Below are positions 33,674 to 41,800 of a stretch of DNA of 42,618 bases, piece after piece. Location of the stretch: the NCBI GenBank assembly GCA_945863035.1, contig CAMAZH010000020.1, forward strand, positions 1 to 42,618, given 5' to 3'. The notes beneath the pieces were generated by a model that saw only the letters and a program-made list of their open reading frames with translations, was not told the origin of the DNA and did no database searches. This stretch comes from Chitinophaga pinensis (GTDB taxonomy: Bacteria; Bacteroidota; Bacteroidia; Bacteroidales; GCA-2748055). Numbering within the stretch: position 1 is the stretch's first letter; every line of letters starts with the position of its first letter. Both the position numbers and the translations under genes were made by a program.

Positions 33674-34003
33674 ATGAACAGTTTCGGTTTCGAGATACAA
33701 AAAGATAACACCATTGAATACGACAAAAATGACTTGTCGCTAGCAGCATTTGTTTTGAAGCACGAACCAAGCCTGTACAACTGTATCCAGTGTGGGAGTT
33801 GCTCGGGCTCCTGTCCGGCCTCTGCAATAAGCTCGTACCAATTTAGGAAAATGCAACTCCTGATGCGCCGGGGAGAAATAAAAAACCTGCGCGAAGATGT
33901 TGCCCATTGCCTGCTGTGCGGGAAATGCATCCTTGTTTGTCCCAGGGGAGTTAATACCCGCAACGTGATCCGTCAGATTAGAATTGCATTAAACATGAAC
34001 TGA
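33674..34003 (+). CDS. HdrC-like two-[4Fe-4S] protein (C2 subunit)
   Basis: 109 residues with two cluster motifs: Cys37/40/43/47 (CIQCGSCSGSCP) and Cys79/82/85/89 (CLLCGKCILVCP). These are followed by RGVNTRNVIRQIR, the typical HdrC ending. It is shorter than C1 and starts 5 bases after the HdrA stop; its own stop is 1 base before the next start. That tight packing shows one operon. It is a probable electron wire from the flavoprotein to the membrane subunit. Confidence 0.87.
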   Translation: MNSFGFEIQKDNTIEYDKNDLSLAAFVLKHEPSLYNCIQCGSCSGSCPASAISSYQFRKMQLLMRRGEIKNLREDVAHCLLCGKCILVCPRGVNTRNVIRQIRIALNMN

Positions 34004-34004
34004 A

Positions 34005-35834
34005 ATGAAATTCAACCTGTTTGTTTTGCCTTTTACGATTGGTCTGGTAGTGCTGTTTTGCATATTGATTGCCAAATATGTCCGTTGGTTTTTAAACTTA
34101 AACCCTGAACAGCGCGATTCGGTTAAGAAAAACTTTTTAACGATAAAGACACTTTCGGGACTTAAGGAAATCCTTCTGGAATCGCTCCTTCACCGCAACA
34201 TCTCAAAAAAAAACAGGCTGCTGGGTTATATGCATATGAGCCTTGCCTTTGGTTGGTTTTTGCTTATAATTGTCGGCCATTTTGAGTCGTACAGTTACTT
34301 TAAGACGGCCATGGAACCACCCTATATCCCCATTTTCCTGCGATATTTCCAACAAGATGCTTTAGCTGATCCCCTCCAGGTTGTCTATTGGTTTGTAATG
34401 GACTTTCTCTTATTGTTTGTGCTCAGCGGGGTAGCTCTTGCATGGTACAAAAGACAGAACCAAAAACGCTTCGGCATGAGGAAAACAACCCGGCATCTTC
34501 CTGCTGACAGGGTCGCACTCTCTGTGCTATGGCTCATCTTTCCGCTGCGCTTGCTGGCCGAAAGCATAACCTCGGCTTTGTATGGTGGGGGGAGTTTCCT
34601 GACTTCCGGCCTCGGATCACTGCTGGAGAACAATATAGCGACAAACCTCAGCTTTGTTGCAAGTTGGTGGGCTTATTCGATAAGCCTCGGCTTGTTTTTT
34701 ATTTGCCTTCCTTTCTCGAGGTATATGCACATTCCCACAGAAGTAATTCTGATTATGCTCCGCAATTGGGGAGCAACAAAATACTCGGGCAAAATAGACG
34801 GAATTACACAATTTGAGGTCCACTCATGCTCGTCCTGCGGTATTTGCCTTGACTCGTGCCAGCTGATGGAACTGGGTCATTCAAATATCCAATCGCCTTA
34901 CCTTTTTAGGAATTTCAGGGCAAATAGACTTACTGACCAAGAGGTTCAGAATTGTCTTATGTGCGGCAGATGCGAAACGGCTTGCGTGGTTGGGATAAAG
35001 ACAAATTCGGCGCGCCAGGCAATCCGCCATAATTCTTCGGCTGAAGTGAACCACGACTACCTCAGACATGTGGACACATCATTTAACTCGAGCCCTGATG
35101 TATTATATTTTGCCGGGTGCATGACGCATTTGACTCCCGGGATAAAAAAATCAATGCAGACAATTTTCAAGGCTGCAAAAATAAATTACGCACTGGCCGA
35201 TGAAGACCGGAATATTTGCTGTGGCAGGCCTATGATGCTATCCGGATTGGCAGATCAGGCTGCAGCAATGGTAAATAAGAACAAGGAACTTTTTGAAAAG
35301 TCGGGAGCCCGAACTCTGGTTACTTCCTGCCCAATCTGTTATAAGGTCTTCAGGGAAGAGTACAATCTGGATATCGAAGTGATTCATCATACCCAATATA
35401 TTGACAGGCTCATGAAAGAGGGCAAACTGGACCTTGTCAAATCCGAAGAGCATGTCGCTTATCATGATCCCTGCGAGTTAGGCAGAAGTTCGGGAATTTA
35501 CGATGAGCCAAGGAATATTATTAATTCTCTGGCAAATCTTAACGAAACGCCCGCAAACAGGGAGCTGGCATTGTGCTGCGGTGGAAGCATTGCCAACATT
35601 ATACTTACCTCTCATGAGAAAAAAGAATTAGCCCTGTCCGCACTTGAGAAAATCGTTCCGCAAAATACAGAAACACTCGTCACAGCTTGTCCCTTATGTA
35701 AAAAAACATTTGTTTCGACGGGCAAGAGTCTTAAAATAATTGACATTGCGGAACTTGTAGCTGAAAATCTGACAGTCGGCCAAACCAGCCGTAAATTTGG
35801 AAAGTTCCAAAAGGTTGAGAGTGCATCAATCTGA
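34005..35834 (+). CDS. Membrane-anchored HdrD-like protein (NarI-type membrane domain + Fe-S + two CCG domains)
   Basis: 609 residues. Five membrane helices (about 5-27, 73-93, 128-150, 170-188, 217-240) resemble the cytochrome b-like NarI/HdrE fold, with His candidates such as those in MHMSLAF and IVGHFES. Two [4Fe-4S] motifs follow (CSSCGICLDSC, CLMCGRCETAC). Then come two complete CCG domains (AGCMTH...CCGRPM...CPIC and DPCELG...CCGGSI...CPLC). It combines HdrE, HdrC and HdrD functions in one chain, as in DsrMK/TmcB-type and ETF:menaquinone oxidoreductase proteins. It should exchange electrons with menaquinone. It closes the operon 30774-35834. Confidence 0.87.
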   Translation: MKFNLFVLPFTIGLVVLFCILIAKYVRWFLNLNPEQRDSVKKNFLTIKTLSGLKEILLESLLHRNISKKNRLLGYMHMSLAFGWFLLIIVGHFESYSYFKTAMEPPYIPIFLRYFQQDALADPLQVVYWFVMDFLLLFVLSGVALAWYKRQNQKRFGMRKTTRHLPADRVALSVLWLIFPLRLLAESITSALYGGGSFLTSGLGSLLENNIATNLSFVASWWAYSISLGLFFICLPFSRYMHIPTEVILIMLRNWGATKYSGKIDGITQFEVHSCSSCGICLDSCQLMELGHSNIQSPYLFRNFRANRLTDQEVQNCLMCGRCETACVVGIKTNSARQAIRHNSSAEVNHDYLRHVDTSFNSSPDVLYFAGCMTHLTPGIKKSMQTIFKAAKINYALADEDRNICCGRPMMLSGLADQAAAMVNKNKELFEKSGARTLVTSCPICYKVFREEYNLDIEVIHHTQYIDRLMKEGKLDLVKSEEHVAYHDPCELGRSSGIYDEPRNIINSLANLNETPANRELALCCGGSIANIILTSHEKKELALSALEKIVPQNTETLVTACPLCKKTFVSTGKSLKIIDIAELVAENLTVGQTSRKFGKFQKVESASI

Positions 35835-35856
35835 AAACCCTAGTATCAATGGGTTT

Positions 35857-36561
35857 CTAGCCCTTGGCCGATATCTCCTTAAGCGCATCCATCCCGGGAA
35901 TGGTGATTCTCCTCCCTCCAATCTTAATTATCCCGTCTTTCTCAAGTTCCTTCAATATCCTGATGGCGCTGTCTTTCGACAGTGCCGTCATGTCAGCAAG
36001 GTCCTGTCGGCTGATAGTTAAATCAAAATCTTGACTTTTATATATTTTTTCCGAAAGGTAGATAAGGGCATCGGCAATCTTCCCGTGCATCTGTTTTTGG
36101 GTAAGACTTATTAATTTGTCGTATAGGAAGGATTGCTTTTTATTTAGGTATTCGAGGAATTTTGCTGTGAATGCTGTATTTGAATTAATGACCTTTTTGA
36201 AGTTTTCCGCATTTATAAAACACACGCTGCTGTGTTCGAGGGCTGTGATGGAAAAGTGGTAACGCTGATCGGTAAATACTCCGGGTCCGGCAATAATGGT
36301 GTTGGTACCGGTCAGGTCCAATAACAAATTCCGATTGTTGATTCCTTCAATATATACTTTGGCCAGCCCGGAGGTGAGGTTTACAATGTGAGTGAGATTG
36401 GTGCCCTGCTTCGCAATGTTCTCGCCGGGTTTGAACTGTACCTCGAATCGGTCCGCATTCAAAATAAGTATTTCCTGGGGCGTGAGCAGCTTGAATAAAT
36501 CAGACTTCCGATTACAATCTTCACAGTTTACACAGTAAACAGATTTTTTATAAATCGTCAT
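35857..36561 (-). CDS. Crp/Fnr-family regulator with FNR-like cysteines
   Basis: 234 residues. The N-terminal CVNCEDC places Cys10, Cys13 and Cys16. With Cys114 (HSSVCFIN) this recalls the Cys20/23/29/122 set that holds the oxygen-sensing [4Fe-4S] cluster of E. coli FNR, though the spacing is tighter. The cyclic-nucleotide-like barrel (30-135) is followed by a long dimer helix. The winged helix DNA-binding part (about 180-225) reads TISRQDLADMTALSKDSAIR. It converges on the Hdr-like operon and is divergent from the cytochrome operon (220 bases apart), a natural position for controlling the latter. Oxygen or redox sensing is inferred. Confidence 0.87.
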   Translation of the reverse strand: MTIYKKSVYCVNCEDCNRKSDLFKLLTPQEILILNADRFEVQFKPGENIAKQGTNLTHIVNLTSGLAKVYIEGINNRNLLLDLTGTNTIIAGPGVFTDQRYHFSITALEHSSVCFINAENFKKVINSNTAFTAKFLEYLNKKQSFLYDKLISLTQKQMHGKIADALIYLSEKIYKSQDFDLTISRQDLADMTALSKDSAIRILKELEKDGIIKIGGRRITIPGMDALKEISAKG

Positions 36562-36599
36562 TTTATTTTTATTTTCTAATTCTGATTTTTATCTTGTGC

Positions 36600-36607
36600 C
36601 AAAGATA
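36600..36607 (-). promoter_or_regulatory. -7 box (TATCTTTG) of the Crp/Fnr gene
   Basis: A perfect TAnnTTTG on the minus strand, 38 bases upstream of the start codon. No clear -33 TTG is visible, which would fit an activator-dependent or autoregulated promoter. Confidence 0.5.
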
Positions 36608-36724
36608 ATTTATTTGTCGGATTATGTATTTTTATTTACCGCTAAAAAACAGTTAAAAATAAGAGGTATATCGATTGTAATGAATGTAAACATCGACAAG
36701 TATGAAAGTTTATTTTATTTAATA

Positions 36725-36758
36725 TTGCGCATCCAAACTTCAATTAAGATTAACTTTG
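36725..36758 (+). promoter_or_regulatory. Promoter of the cytochrome operon
   Basis: TTG (36725-36727), a 23-base gap, then TAACTTTG (36751-36758), 23 bases before the first start codon. The -7 box is perfect; the spacing is a little long. The imperfect repeat TCGAT...ATCGA lies 60-80 bases upstream (about 36669-36695). Confidence 0.55.
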
Positions 36759-36781
36759 TTTATTAATTATAACTACCCGAT

Positions 36782-37165
36782 ATGAACAGAATTAAAGAAT
36801 TTTTTAAACTCAAGAGGAATTTCCTTCTCGTAGTGGCCTTGCTTGGTATTTCGGTTATTGCCTGCGAGAAATATACTATTGAGGGTCCGGAGAAAATGGA
36901 GAATGTGAGCTTTGCAACTGATATTGTACCCATTTTAGCCAAGAATTGTGTTAGTTGTCACACCACCGGCAAAACATCTCCCAATTTCGAAGCTGAATTT
37001 GCTTTTGCGTCAATCACGACCCGAAAATTGGTAAATCTTACCACACCGGAATCCAGCAAACTTTATGATAAATTGATATCATCCGCATTTCACCAGCCTT
37101 TTACAAATGCTACAGAAGAATTAACGATTCTAACCTGGATCGAAGAAGGTGCGAAAAACAATTAA
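36782..37165 (+). CDS. Monoheme c-type cytochrome lipoprotein
   Basis: 127 residues. The lipoprotein signal ends at the VIAC lipobox (Cys28). One haem c site is CVSCH (NCVSCHTTGKTSPNF). The pattern FATDIVPILAKNCVSCH is the usual start of Bacteroidota cytochrome c/PSD1-type haem domains. It should be lipid-anchored on the periplasmic side and carry single electrons. It is the first gene of the unit that continues with the DUF5777 barrel, 30 bases later. Confidence 0.88.
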   Translation: MNRIKEFFKLKRNFLLVVALLGISVIACEKYTIEGPEKMENVSFATDIVPILAKNCVSCHTTGKTSPNFEAEFAFASITTRKLVNLTTPESSKLYDKLISSAFHQPFTNATEELTILTWIEEGAKNN

Positions 37166-37195
37166 TGAAAATAACTATAACTAAAAATTTTTGGT

Positions 37196-38041
37196 ATGAA
37201 GAACTTATTCTTTTCAATGCTGCTTATTTTCGTGGCTTTACCCACATTTGCTCAGGAACAGGAAGTTGCTGAAGATCTCCCGGTTGATGCAACCTTTGAT
37301 GCTTCTGTCCTAATCGACAATCAGACGGTTAATGGCCCGTATAAAGGCGGAATTGAGTTTAACATCCTCCACCGATTCGGTACCGTTAAGAATGGTATCA
37401 CCGATATCTATGGAATTTATGCCCCTTCGAACATTCGTCTGGGATTGAATTATGGCATTAGCGATAAGATTATGATTGGCGCGGGTTCAACCAAGGACTA
37501 CAAACTTCAGGATCTCCAGTGGAAATATGCTGTTCTTCAGCAAACCCAATCGGGTAAAATGCCTGTATCTCTCAGTTATTACGGAAATGCAGTTCTCGAT
37601 GCCAGAGCCGATGATGCTTTTGGACCTGAGGAACAATACCGTGCCATCCACCGCTTTTCCTATTTTTCCCAACTTATTGTTGCCCGCAAATTCAACGACA
37701 AATTCTCATTCCAGGTTGCTCCGGGTTTCGTATATTACAATGCCGTTGAGGAAGGTTTGCAAAACGCGAATTTCACGATTCACGCCGGTGGGCGCGCCAA
37801 AGTAATTGGCTACAGCTCAATTATTTTCGAATACGATCAGCTGCTCACACAGCAAGACACCGAGGAACAGCCCAAACCGAATTTGTCGATCGGCTATGAA
37901 ATAGTTACCGGTACCCACGCCTTTCAGGTTTTTGCAGCCAATTACTCCGGAATCATAAATCAAAGGAACTATCTGTATAATTCCAACGATTTTGCTTCAG
38001 GGGAGTTTCTCTTCGGATTTAATATTACTGTTCGCTTCTAA
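37196..38041 (+). CDS. DUF5777 family beta-barrel protein
   Basis: 281 residues with a signal peptide (1-19, cleaved before QEQ). The body alternates in beta strands with the typical family phrases EFNILHRFGTVKNG, GIYAPSNIRLGLNYGI and HRFSYFSQLIVARKF. The last strand, FLFGFNITVRF, ends with Phe, as outer-membrane barrels do. Proteins of this family recur beside cytochromes and YceI-like proteins in Bacteroidota. Their function is unknown. Inside this cytochrome operon it could be a porin-like conduit or a cytochrome partner at the outer membrane; this is inference. Confidence 0.78.
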   Translation: MKNLFFSMLLIFVALPTFAQEQEVAEDLPVDATFDASVLIDNQTVNGPYKGGIEFNILHRFGTVKNGITDIYGIYAPSNIRLGLNYGISDKIMIGAGSTKDYKLQDLQWKYAVLQQTQSGKMPVSLSYYGNAVLDARADDAFGPEEQYRAIHRFSYFSQLIVARKFNDKFSFQVAPGFVYYNAVEEGLQNANFTIHAGGRAKVIGYSSIIFEYDQLLTQQDTEEQPKPNLSIGYEIVTGTHAFQVFAANYSGIINQRNYLYNSNDFASGEFLFGFNITVRF

Positions 38042-38069
38042 GTTTTACCGGATAATATACTTATTCTCT

Positions 38070-39077
38070 ATGACACATAAGAATTATAGGGCATTTTCTT
38101 TGCTGCTTGCGTTTCTGATCCTAACCATTTCTTTAACTGTCATAGCTCAGGAAGATGAAAACAGTTCCACCCAAGCCCTTAAATACAATCCGGAGGATTT
38201 TCCCTCTTTCGAGGATAACGAGTTTTGCCTTCGCTGCCATTCATCGGGGTATTTCGTGCTATCCGACACAGTTTCAGGTCTTTCGAAGAGGCAGGCCATG
38301 TGCGACAATTTTAATATTCCAAAGGATAATTATTACATGTCGGTACATGGATCCTTTAGTTGCACCGACTGCCACTCCTCGGAATACCAAAACTTCCCTC
38401 ATGCCACCTCTCTTCGGTTCGAGCCGGCTTTTGCCTGCATCGATTGTCATGGTGGGGATGAGAGTTTTGCCCAATATCATTTTGAGGAAATCGATGCGGA
38501 ATATGCCAGCAGCGTGCATGCCCAAATTGAAAATGGGGAGTTTAATTGTTGGAAGTGTCACAACCCTCACGCCTATGTTCCATTAGCCAGGCGCGACACA
38601 CTCTCTATCGACTTTGTGGTAAGCTCAAATCAAATGTGTCTGACTTGCCATGGGAGTTTAGAGAAATTCCAGCTTTTATCGGATAAGGAATTGACCGGTA
38701 TTGTTGAGAAACATGATTGGCTTCCTAACCAGAGTTTGCATTTCAAGTCGATTCGTTGTATCGAGTGCCACTCCGCTCAAAACCTTGACATTCTTGTTTC
38801 CCATAATATCCTTCCTGCCGACAGTGCCATTTTCGATTGTGTTAAATGCCACTCGAAGAATTCCGTACTTATGGGGTCGCTTTACAAATTCAGGGTTATC
38901 GAAAGCCGAAAATCAAGCGGGTTTCTGAATGCTGCCATTATCGACAACAATTCGTATGTAATTGGTGCAAACCGCAGTGAGATAATGAATCTGGCAAGTT
39001 TGCTGATATTCGGACTCACATTGGTTGCAATGACAGTTCATACTCTTTTCAGGGTAAAAAAATCGAAAAAACACTAA
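38070..39077 (+). CDS. Heptaheme c-type cytochrome with C-terminal membrane anchor
   Basis: 335 residues from the ATG at 38070; a frame open from 37992 runs into the preceding gene and is not the start. The signal peptide is about 1-25 (ends VIAQ). Seven CxxCH sites: CLRCH, CTDCH, CIDCH, CWKCH, CLTCH, CIECH and CVKCH, with extra histidines suited to bis-His ligation. One transmembrane helix near the C-terminus (IMNLASLLIFGLTLVAMTVH), then a Lys-rich tail, anchors it in the inner membrane facing the periplasm. The next gene, cytochrome b561-like, begins 1 base after its stop, so the two probably form a quinol-oxidising pair. Confidence 0.9.
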   Translation: MTHKNYRAFSLLLAFLILTISLTVIAQEDENSSTQALKYNPEDFPSFEDNEFCLRCHSSGYFVLSDTVSGLSKRQAMCDNFNIPKDNYYMSVHGSFSCTDCHSSEYQNFPHATSLRFEPAFACIDCHGGDESFAQYHFEEIDAEYASSVHAQIENGEFNCWKCHNPHAYVPLARRDTLSIDFVVSSNQMCLTCHGSLEKFQLLSDKELTGIVEKHDWLPNQSLHFKSIRCIECHSAQNLDILVSHNILPADSAIFDCVKCHSKNSVLMGSLYKFRVIESRKSSGFLNAAIIDNNSYVIGANRSEIMNLASLLIFGLTLVAMTVHTLFRVKKSKKH

Positions 39078-39078
39078 A

Positions 39079-39696
39079 ATGACTGAGCAAATATATTTTT
39101 ATCCGGTATGGATCCGCCTCTGGCACGCGGTGAATGCTGTTCTCTGCATTCTCCTTATTTTTACAGGCATTAGCATGCAATATTCAGATCCTGATTTCGC
39201 GTTGATAAATTTTGGTCTGGCGGTCTCAATGCATAATTTCTCGGGCATAGCGCTCACGATATCATACTTCCTTTTCTTTTTCGGTAATATGTTTACTGCT
39301 AATGGCAAGTATTATCGGCTAAAAGTAGAAGGTTTATCGATACGTCTGTGGAAGCAGATGAGATACTATGCTTATGGATATTTTGTTAATGAGGAATCCC
39401 CGTTTCCCGTAAGTTCTCAAAACAAATTCAATCCTCTGCAGCAAATTTCCTATCTTCTGGCTTTATATCTGGCTCTTCCCCTCTTGTTCATCACAGGATG
39501 GGCGTTGTTGTTCCCCGAATTTATCATTAATAAATTGCTGGGCTTTAGCGGAATATTCCTTACTGCCCAACTGCATATCGTAATGGGCTTCTTTATCTCT
39601 CTTTTCCTGATTATCCATTTGTATGTGAGTACCATGGGGGCAAGTCCGCTGAGCAACTTTAAAAGTATCGTCACAGGATGGCAGAAGCTGCACTAG
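39079..39696 (+). CDS. Cytochrome b561-like membrane protein
   Basis: 205 residues with four membrane helices (about 12-32, 45-68, 122-145, 160-185). The N-terminal YPVWIRLWHAVNA is the classic opening of the bacterial cytochrome b561/hydrogenase b-type family, with haem-ligand candidates His16, His51 (SMHNFSG), His166 (AQLHIVMG) and His180 (IIHLYVS). It should carry two b haems and pass electrons between menaquinol and the heptaheme cytochrome encoded directly upstream. It is translationally close to that gene (1-base gap). Confidence 0.85.
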   Translation: MTEQIYFYPVWIRLWHAVNAVLCILLIFTGISMQYSDPDFALINFGLAVSMHNFSGIALTISYFLFFFGNMFTANGKYYRLKVEGLSIRLWKQMRYYAYGYFVNEESPFPVSSQNKFNPLQQISYLLALYLALPLLFITGWALLFPEFIINKLLGFSGIFLTAQLHIVMGFFISLFLIIHLYVSTMGASPLSNFKSIVTGWQKLH

Positions 39697-39788
39697 AGTT
39701 TTTGTCCTGATGAACACCATTCCCGATAGCTTCCAACTTTTGGCTATAGGTTTTTGATACGGATTCATTGAACTTTTAAACTCTTTTC

Positions 39789-40196
39789 ATGACTTCCCAT
39801 TTGCATATTGTCTCATCTTTTTTGCCTGTTTATTTCGGGGGATTTGCTTTCGCGCTGCTTACAACCGGAAAAATTACCCGGAATATCCGGTTGAGGAAAG
39901 TCTCGTATTGGCTGTTTTTTCTAACCACTTTGGTTACTACATTCACCTGCGGTTTCGGGGGAGCCTCCATACGGAAGGCTGAAGCTGCACCGGGCGTTGA
40001 TCCCTTCGTGCTGAAAACCCATGCATGGACCGCAATGACGGTCTTTCTGCTAAGCCTTGCTATGTTCTACCTCTCCTATAAGGCAAACCGTGATGGTGAG
40101 CAGAAACTGAATTATGACAAGAAACTGCAGATTGTTTCCCTTGCTTTTCTGGTTGTTTTCGTGCTGACGACTCTTATCGCATTTCGAATTAGGTAA
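39789..40196 (+). CDS. Four-helix membrane protein of unknown function
   Basis: 135 residues with four hydrophobic helices (about 10-27, 36-56, 77-97, 115-132), conserved-looking histidines at His4/His6 and His78 (LKTHAWTAM), and a CGFGGASIRKAEAAPG loop between helices 2 and 3. The layout resembles DUF2231-type or small b-type cytochrome membrane proteins, but I cannot name it. It follows the b561-like gene by 92 bases on the same strand and is probably the last gene of the cytochrome operon. Confidence 0.6.
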   Translation: MTSHLHIVSSFLPVYFGGFAFALLTTGKITRNIRLRKVSYWLFFLTTLVTTFTCGFGGASIRKAEAAPGVDPFVLKTHAWTAMTVFLLSLAMFYLSYKANRDGEQKLNYDKKLQIVSLAFLVVFVLTTLIAFRIR

Positions 40197-40307
40197 AGTC
40201 TGCTAATCCGGATGGAATGAGGTTCATCCTTTCAAGATGGGGCGGCCAGATATTGTGACTACTGACTTCAGTCCGTTGTTCGGTCTGTTGGTGATGCCAT
40301 ATCACAG

Positions 40308-40361
40308 ATAGAGTCCGAAGCCTAAAGTATGCATATGCCAGGGTGCTAAGCCAGACTCTAT
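40308..40361. other. Candidate structured RNA or hairpin between convergent operons
   Basis: ATAGAGTC (40308-40315) pairs exactly with GACTCTAT (40354-40361). Inside the loop is the palindrome TATGCATA (40328-40335). Just outside, CAG/CTG could add pairs after a short bulge. It lies in the 269-base gap between the plus-strand cytochrome operon and the minus-strand hexaheme gene, 3' of both. I see no ORF here. No RNA family is recognised. Confidence 0.3.
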
Positions 40362-40397
40362 GCTCTGAGGCTATGGCTCTGCATGGAATCATTCCCA

Positions 40398-40443
40398 AAA
40401 AAAACTCCGGGAATTTCCTTGTTTGTAAGGAAATTCCCGGAGC
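40398..40443 (-). terminator. Strong Rho-independent terminator
   Basis: A perfect 16-bp stem (CTCCGGGAATTTCCTT and its complement) with a 6-base loop is followed on the minus strand by eight T. It lies 22 bases after the stop of the hexaheme cytochrome gene. In the plus direction it lacks a T-tract but may still slow transcripts from the operon ending at 40196. Confidence 0.93.
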
Positions 40444-40465
40444 TAATCAGTAAATCTTTATCTGC

Positions 40466-41485
40466 TTATATTCCCCAGAACTCGATCGAGTTTTTCAGCA
40501 GTGCTTTAACATAGGAAGGGTTATGAACACCTAAGCTTCTGTCTTCTGCAATAAGATTGTAATTCAAAAGAGTTCCGGCCTGATCAGCTGTGAGATTCAG
40601 AGGAGCAGCGGTAGTCGCCTTCCAGAGACCTGTACTGGCGTTCAGGTAGCCTTTGTCAATCAGGATTGTCTTAAGTTGTTCAAGAAGTTCTGCTACTTCG
40701 GTTTGTGAACCGTCAATATCGAAACTTTTTGCTTCGGAATGGCAAGCCACGCATGATGCAAGGTTTTCACCTTCTTCTTCGCTTTCCATATTAAAGGTGT
40801 GTCCGCCTGCTAATGATCCAACAGCTTTAGACATGTGGCAGCTTACGCAACCACCGGCTTTGTGTGCATGGTCTCCGGTGGGATAGGTCGCTGTGCCAGC
40901 TATTCTGTATCCAACCAAGCCGGCAAGAACTGCTGATTGTGGTCCGTGGTGAACACCCCAGCGGCTGGAAGTAATCGCGATGTCAGCACCTGCTAAAACA
41001 GGCATAGGACTAACGATTCTTGACTGGTGGCACTGTACGCATGTGTTACTGGTTCCCAAATCGAGTGTTGTTCCGCCAAGCCATAGAGTAACGGGCTCGC
41101 TTCCTCTCAGTGCGAAATCGGTAGAGTCATATTTTTCGTGAATCATATGGCAGGTTCTGCAATTTACAGCAGCAGGGTTTTCTATTTCAGCAGCAGTAAC
41201 CTGGGCACCGTTTGCGATTCTTTCGATAAAACCTTGTGAAGTGTGACAAGGAGCGCATGAAGTACGAGTCTCAAATGATGTGTAACCTTTTTGGTGCGTT
41301 GAATTTGCTGCCTGACTAATTTTTGCCACGAGGTCTGATCCGCTATTATGACATTGGGTGCAATTTTCGTTAGCATCAACACCAGCTATTCCCTGAGGTC
41401 CTTCGCAACCTGTGAATAGGCTCATGACCATTGCTGAACTTAAGGTTAGGATGGCCAGAGCGTTAATTACAGAATGTTTTTTCAT
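40466..41485 (-). CDS. Hexaheme c-type cytochrome lipoprotein
   Basis: 339 residues. The lipoprotein signal has lipobox LFTGC (Cys27). Six CxxCH sites: CTQCH, CAPCH, CRTCH, CVQCH, CVSCH and CVACH. The middle phrase GGCVSCHMSKAVGSLAGGH and the tail GVHNPSYVKALLKNSIEFW resemble the C-terminal half of NrfA/octaheme-type cytochromes. The CxxCK active-site haem of NrfA is missing, so it is not a standard nitrite reductase. As a surface or periplasmic lipoprotein it could be an electron acceptor or terminal reductase for the membrane cytochromes encoded on the other strand. It has its own strong terminator. Confidence 0.88.
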   Translation of the reverse strand: MKKHSVINALAILTLSSAMVMSLFTGCEGPQGIAGVDANENCTQCHNSGSDLVAKISQAANSTHQKGYTSFETRTSCAPCHTSQGFIERIANGAQVTAAEIENPAAVNCRTCHMIHEKYDSTDFALRGSEPVTLWLGGTTLDLGTSNTCVQCHQSRIVSPMPVLAGADIAITSSRWGVHHGPQSAVLAGLVGYRIAGTATYPTGDHAHKAGGCVSCHMSKAVGSLAGGHTFNMESEEEGENLASCVACHSEAKSFDIDGSQTEVAELLEQLKTILIDKGYLNASTGLWKATTAAPLNLTADQAGTLLNYNLIAEDRSLGVHNPSYVKALLKNSIEFWGI

Positions 41486-41800
41486 AAAATATTATGTTTA
41501 GAGTTTGCATTTATTTATTAGTGCAAAGTACTGACAAAAATAATGCGAAGTCAATACCGGGTGGCGATATAAAAAAACAATGGGAAAGGTTTTTATTCGA
41601 AACGCAGGCGGCCCAATCCGTATTTGGAAGCGATAAATGTCGATGATAGACCCGGTTGATGTCGAGGTCTTTGTTTTTCGATGAGCTGCATATATAATGG
41701 TATGGGGACCTCATCTCCTCATACGTTAAAAAACCCAAAAGATTTTTCTGCAGATGCAATGTTTTTAAAGGTTTATTTTGTTAATTTTATCATCGTATTA

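Noticed and set aside
30774-35834. Methanogen-type electron-bifurcating HdrABC-MvhD
   Set aside because: HdrA is the short form without ferredoxin domains, there is no MvhD or hydrogenase gene, and the last subunit is in the membrane.
40466-41485. NrfA nitrite reductase
   Set aside because: The C-terminal part is reminiscent, but the CxxCK catalytic haem site is missing and the haem count is six.
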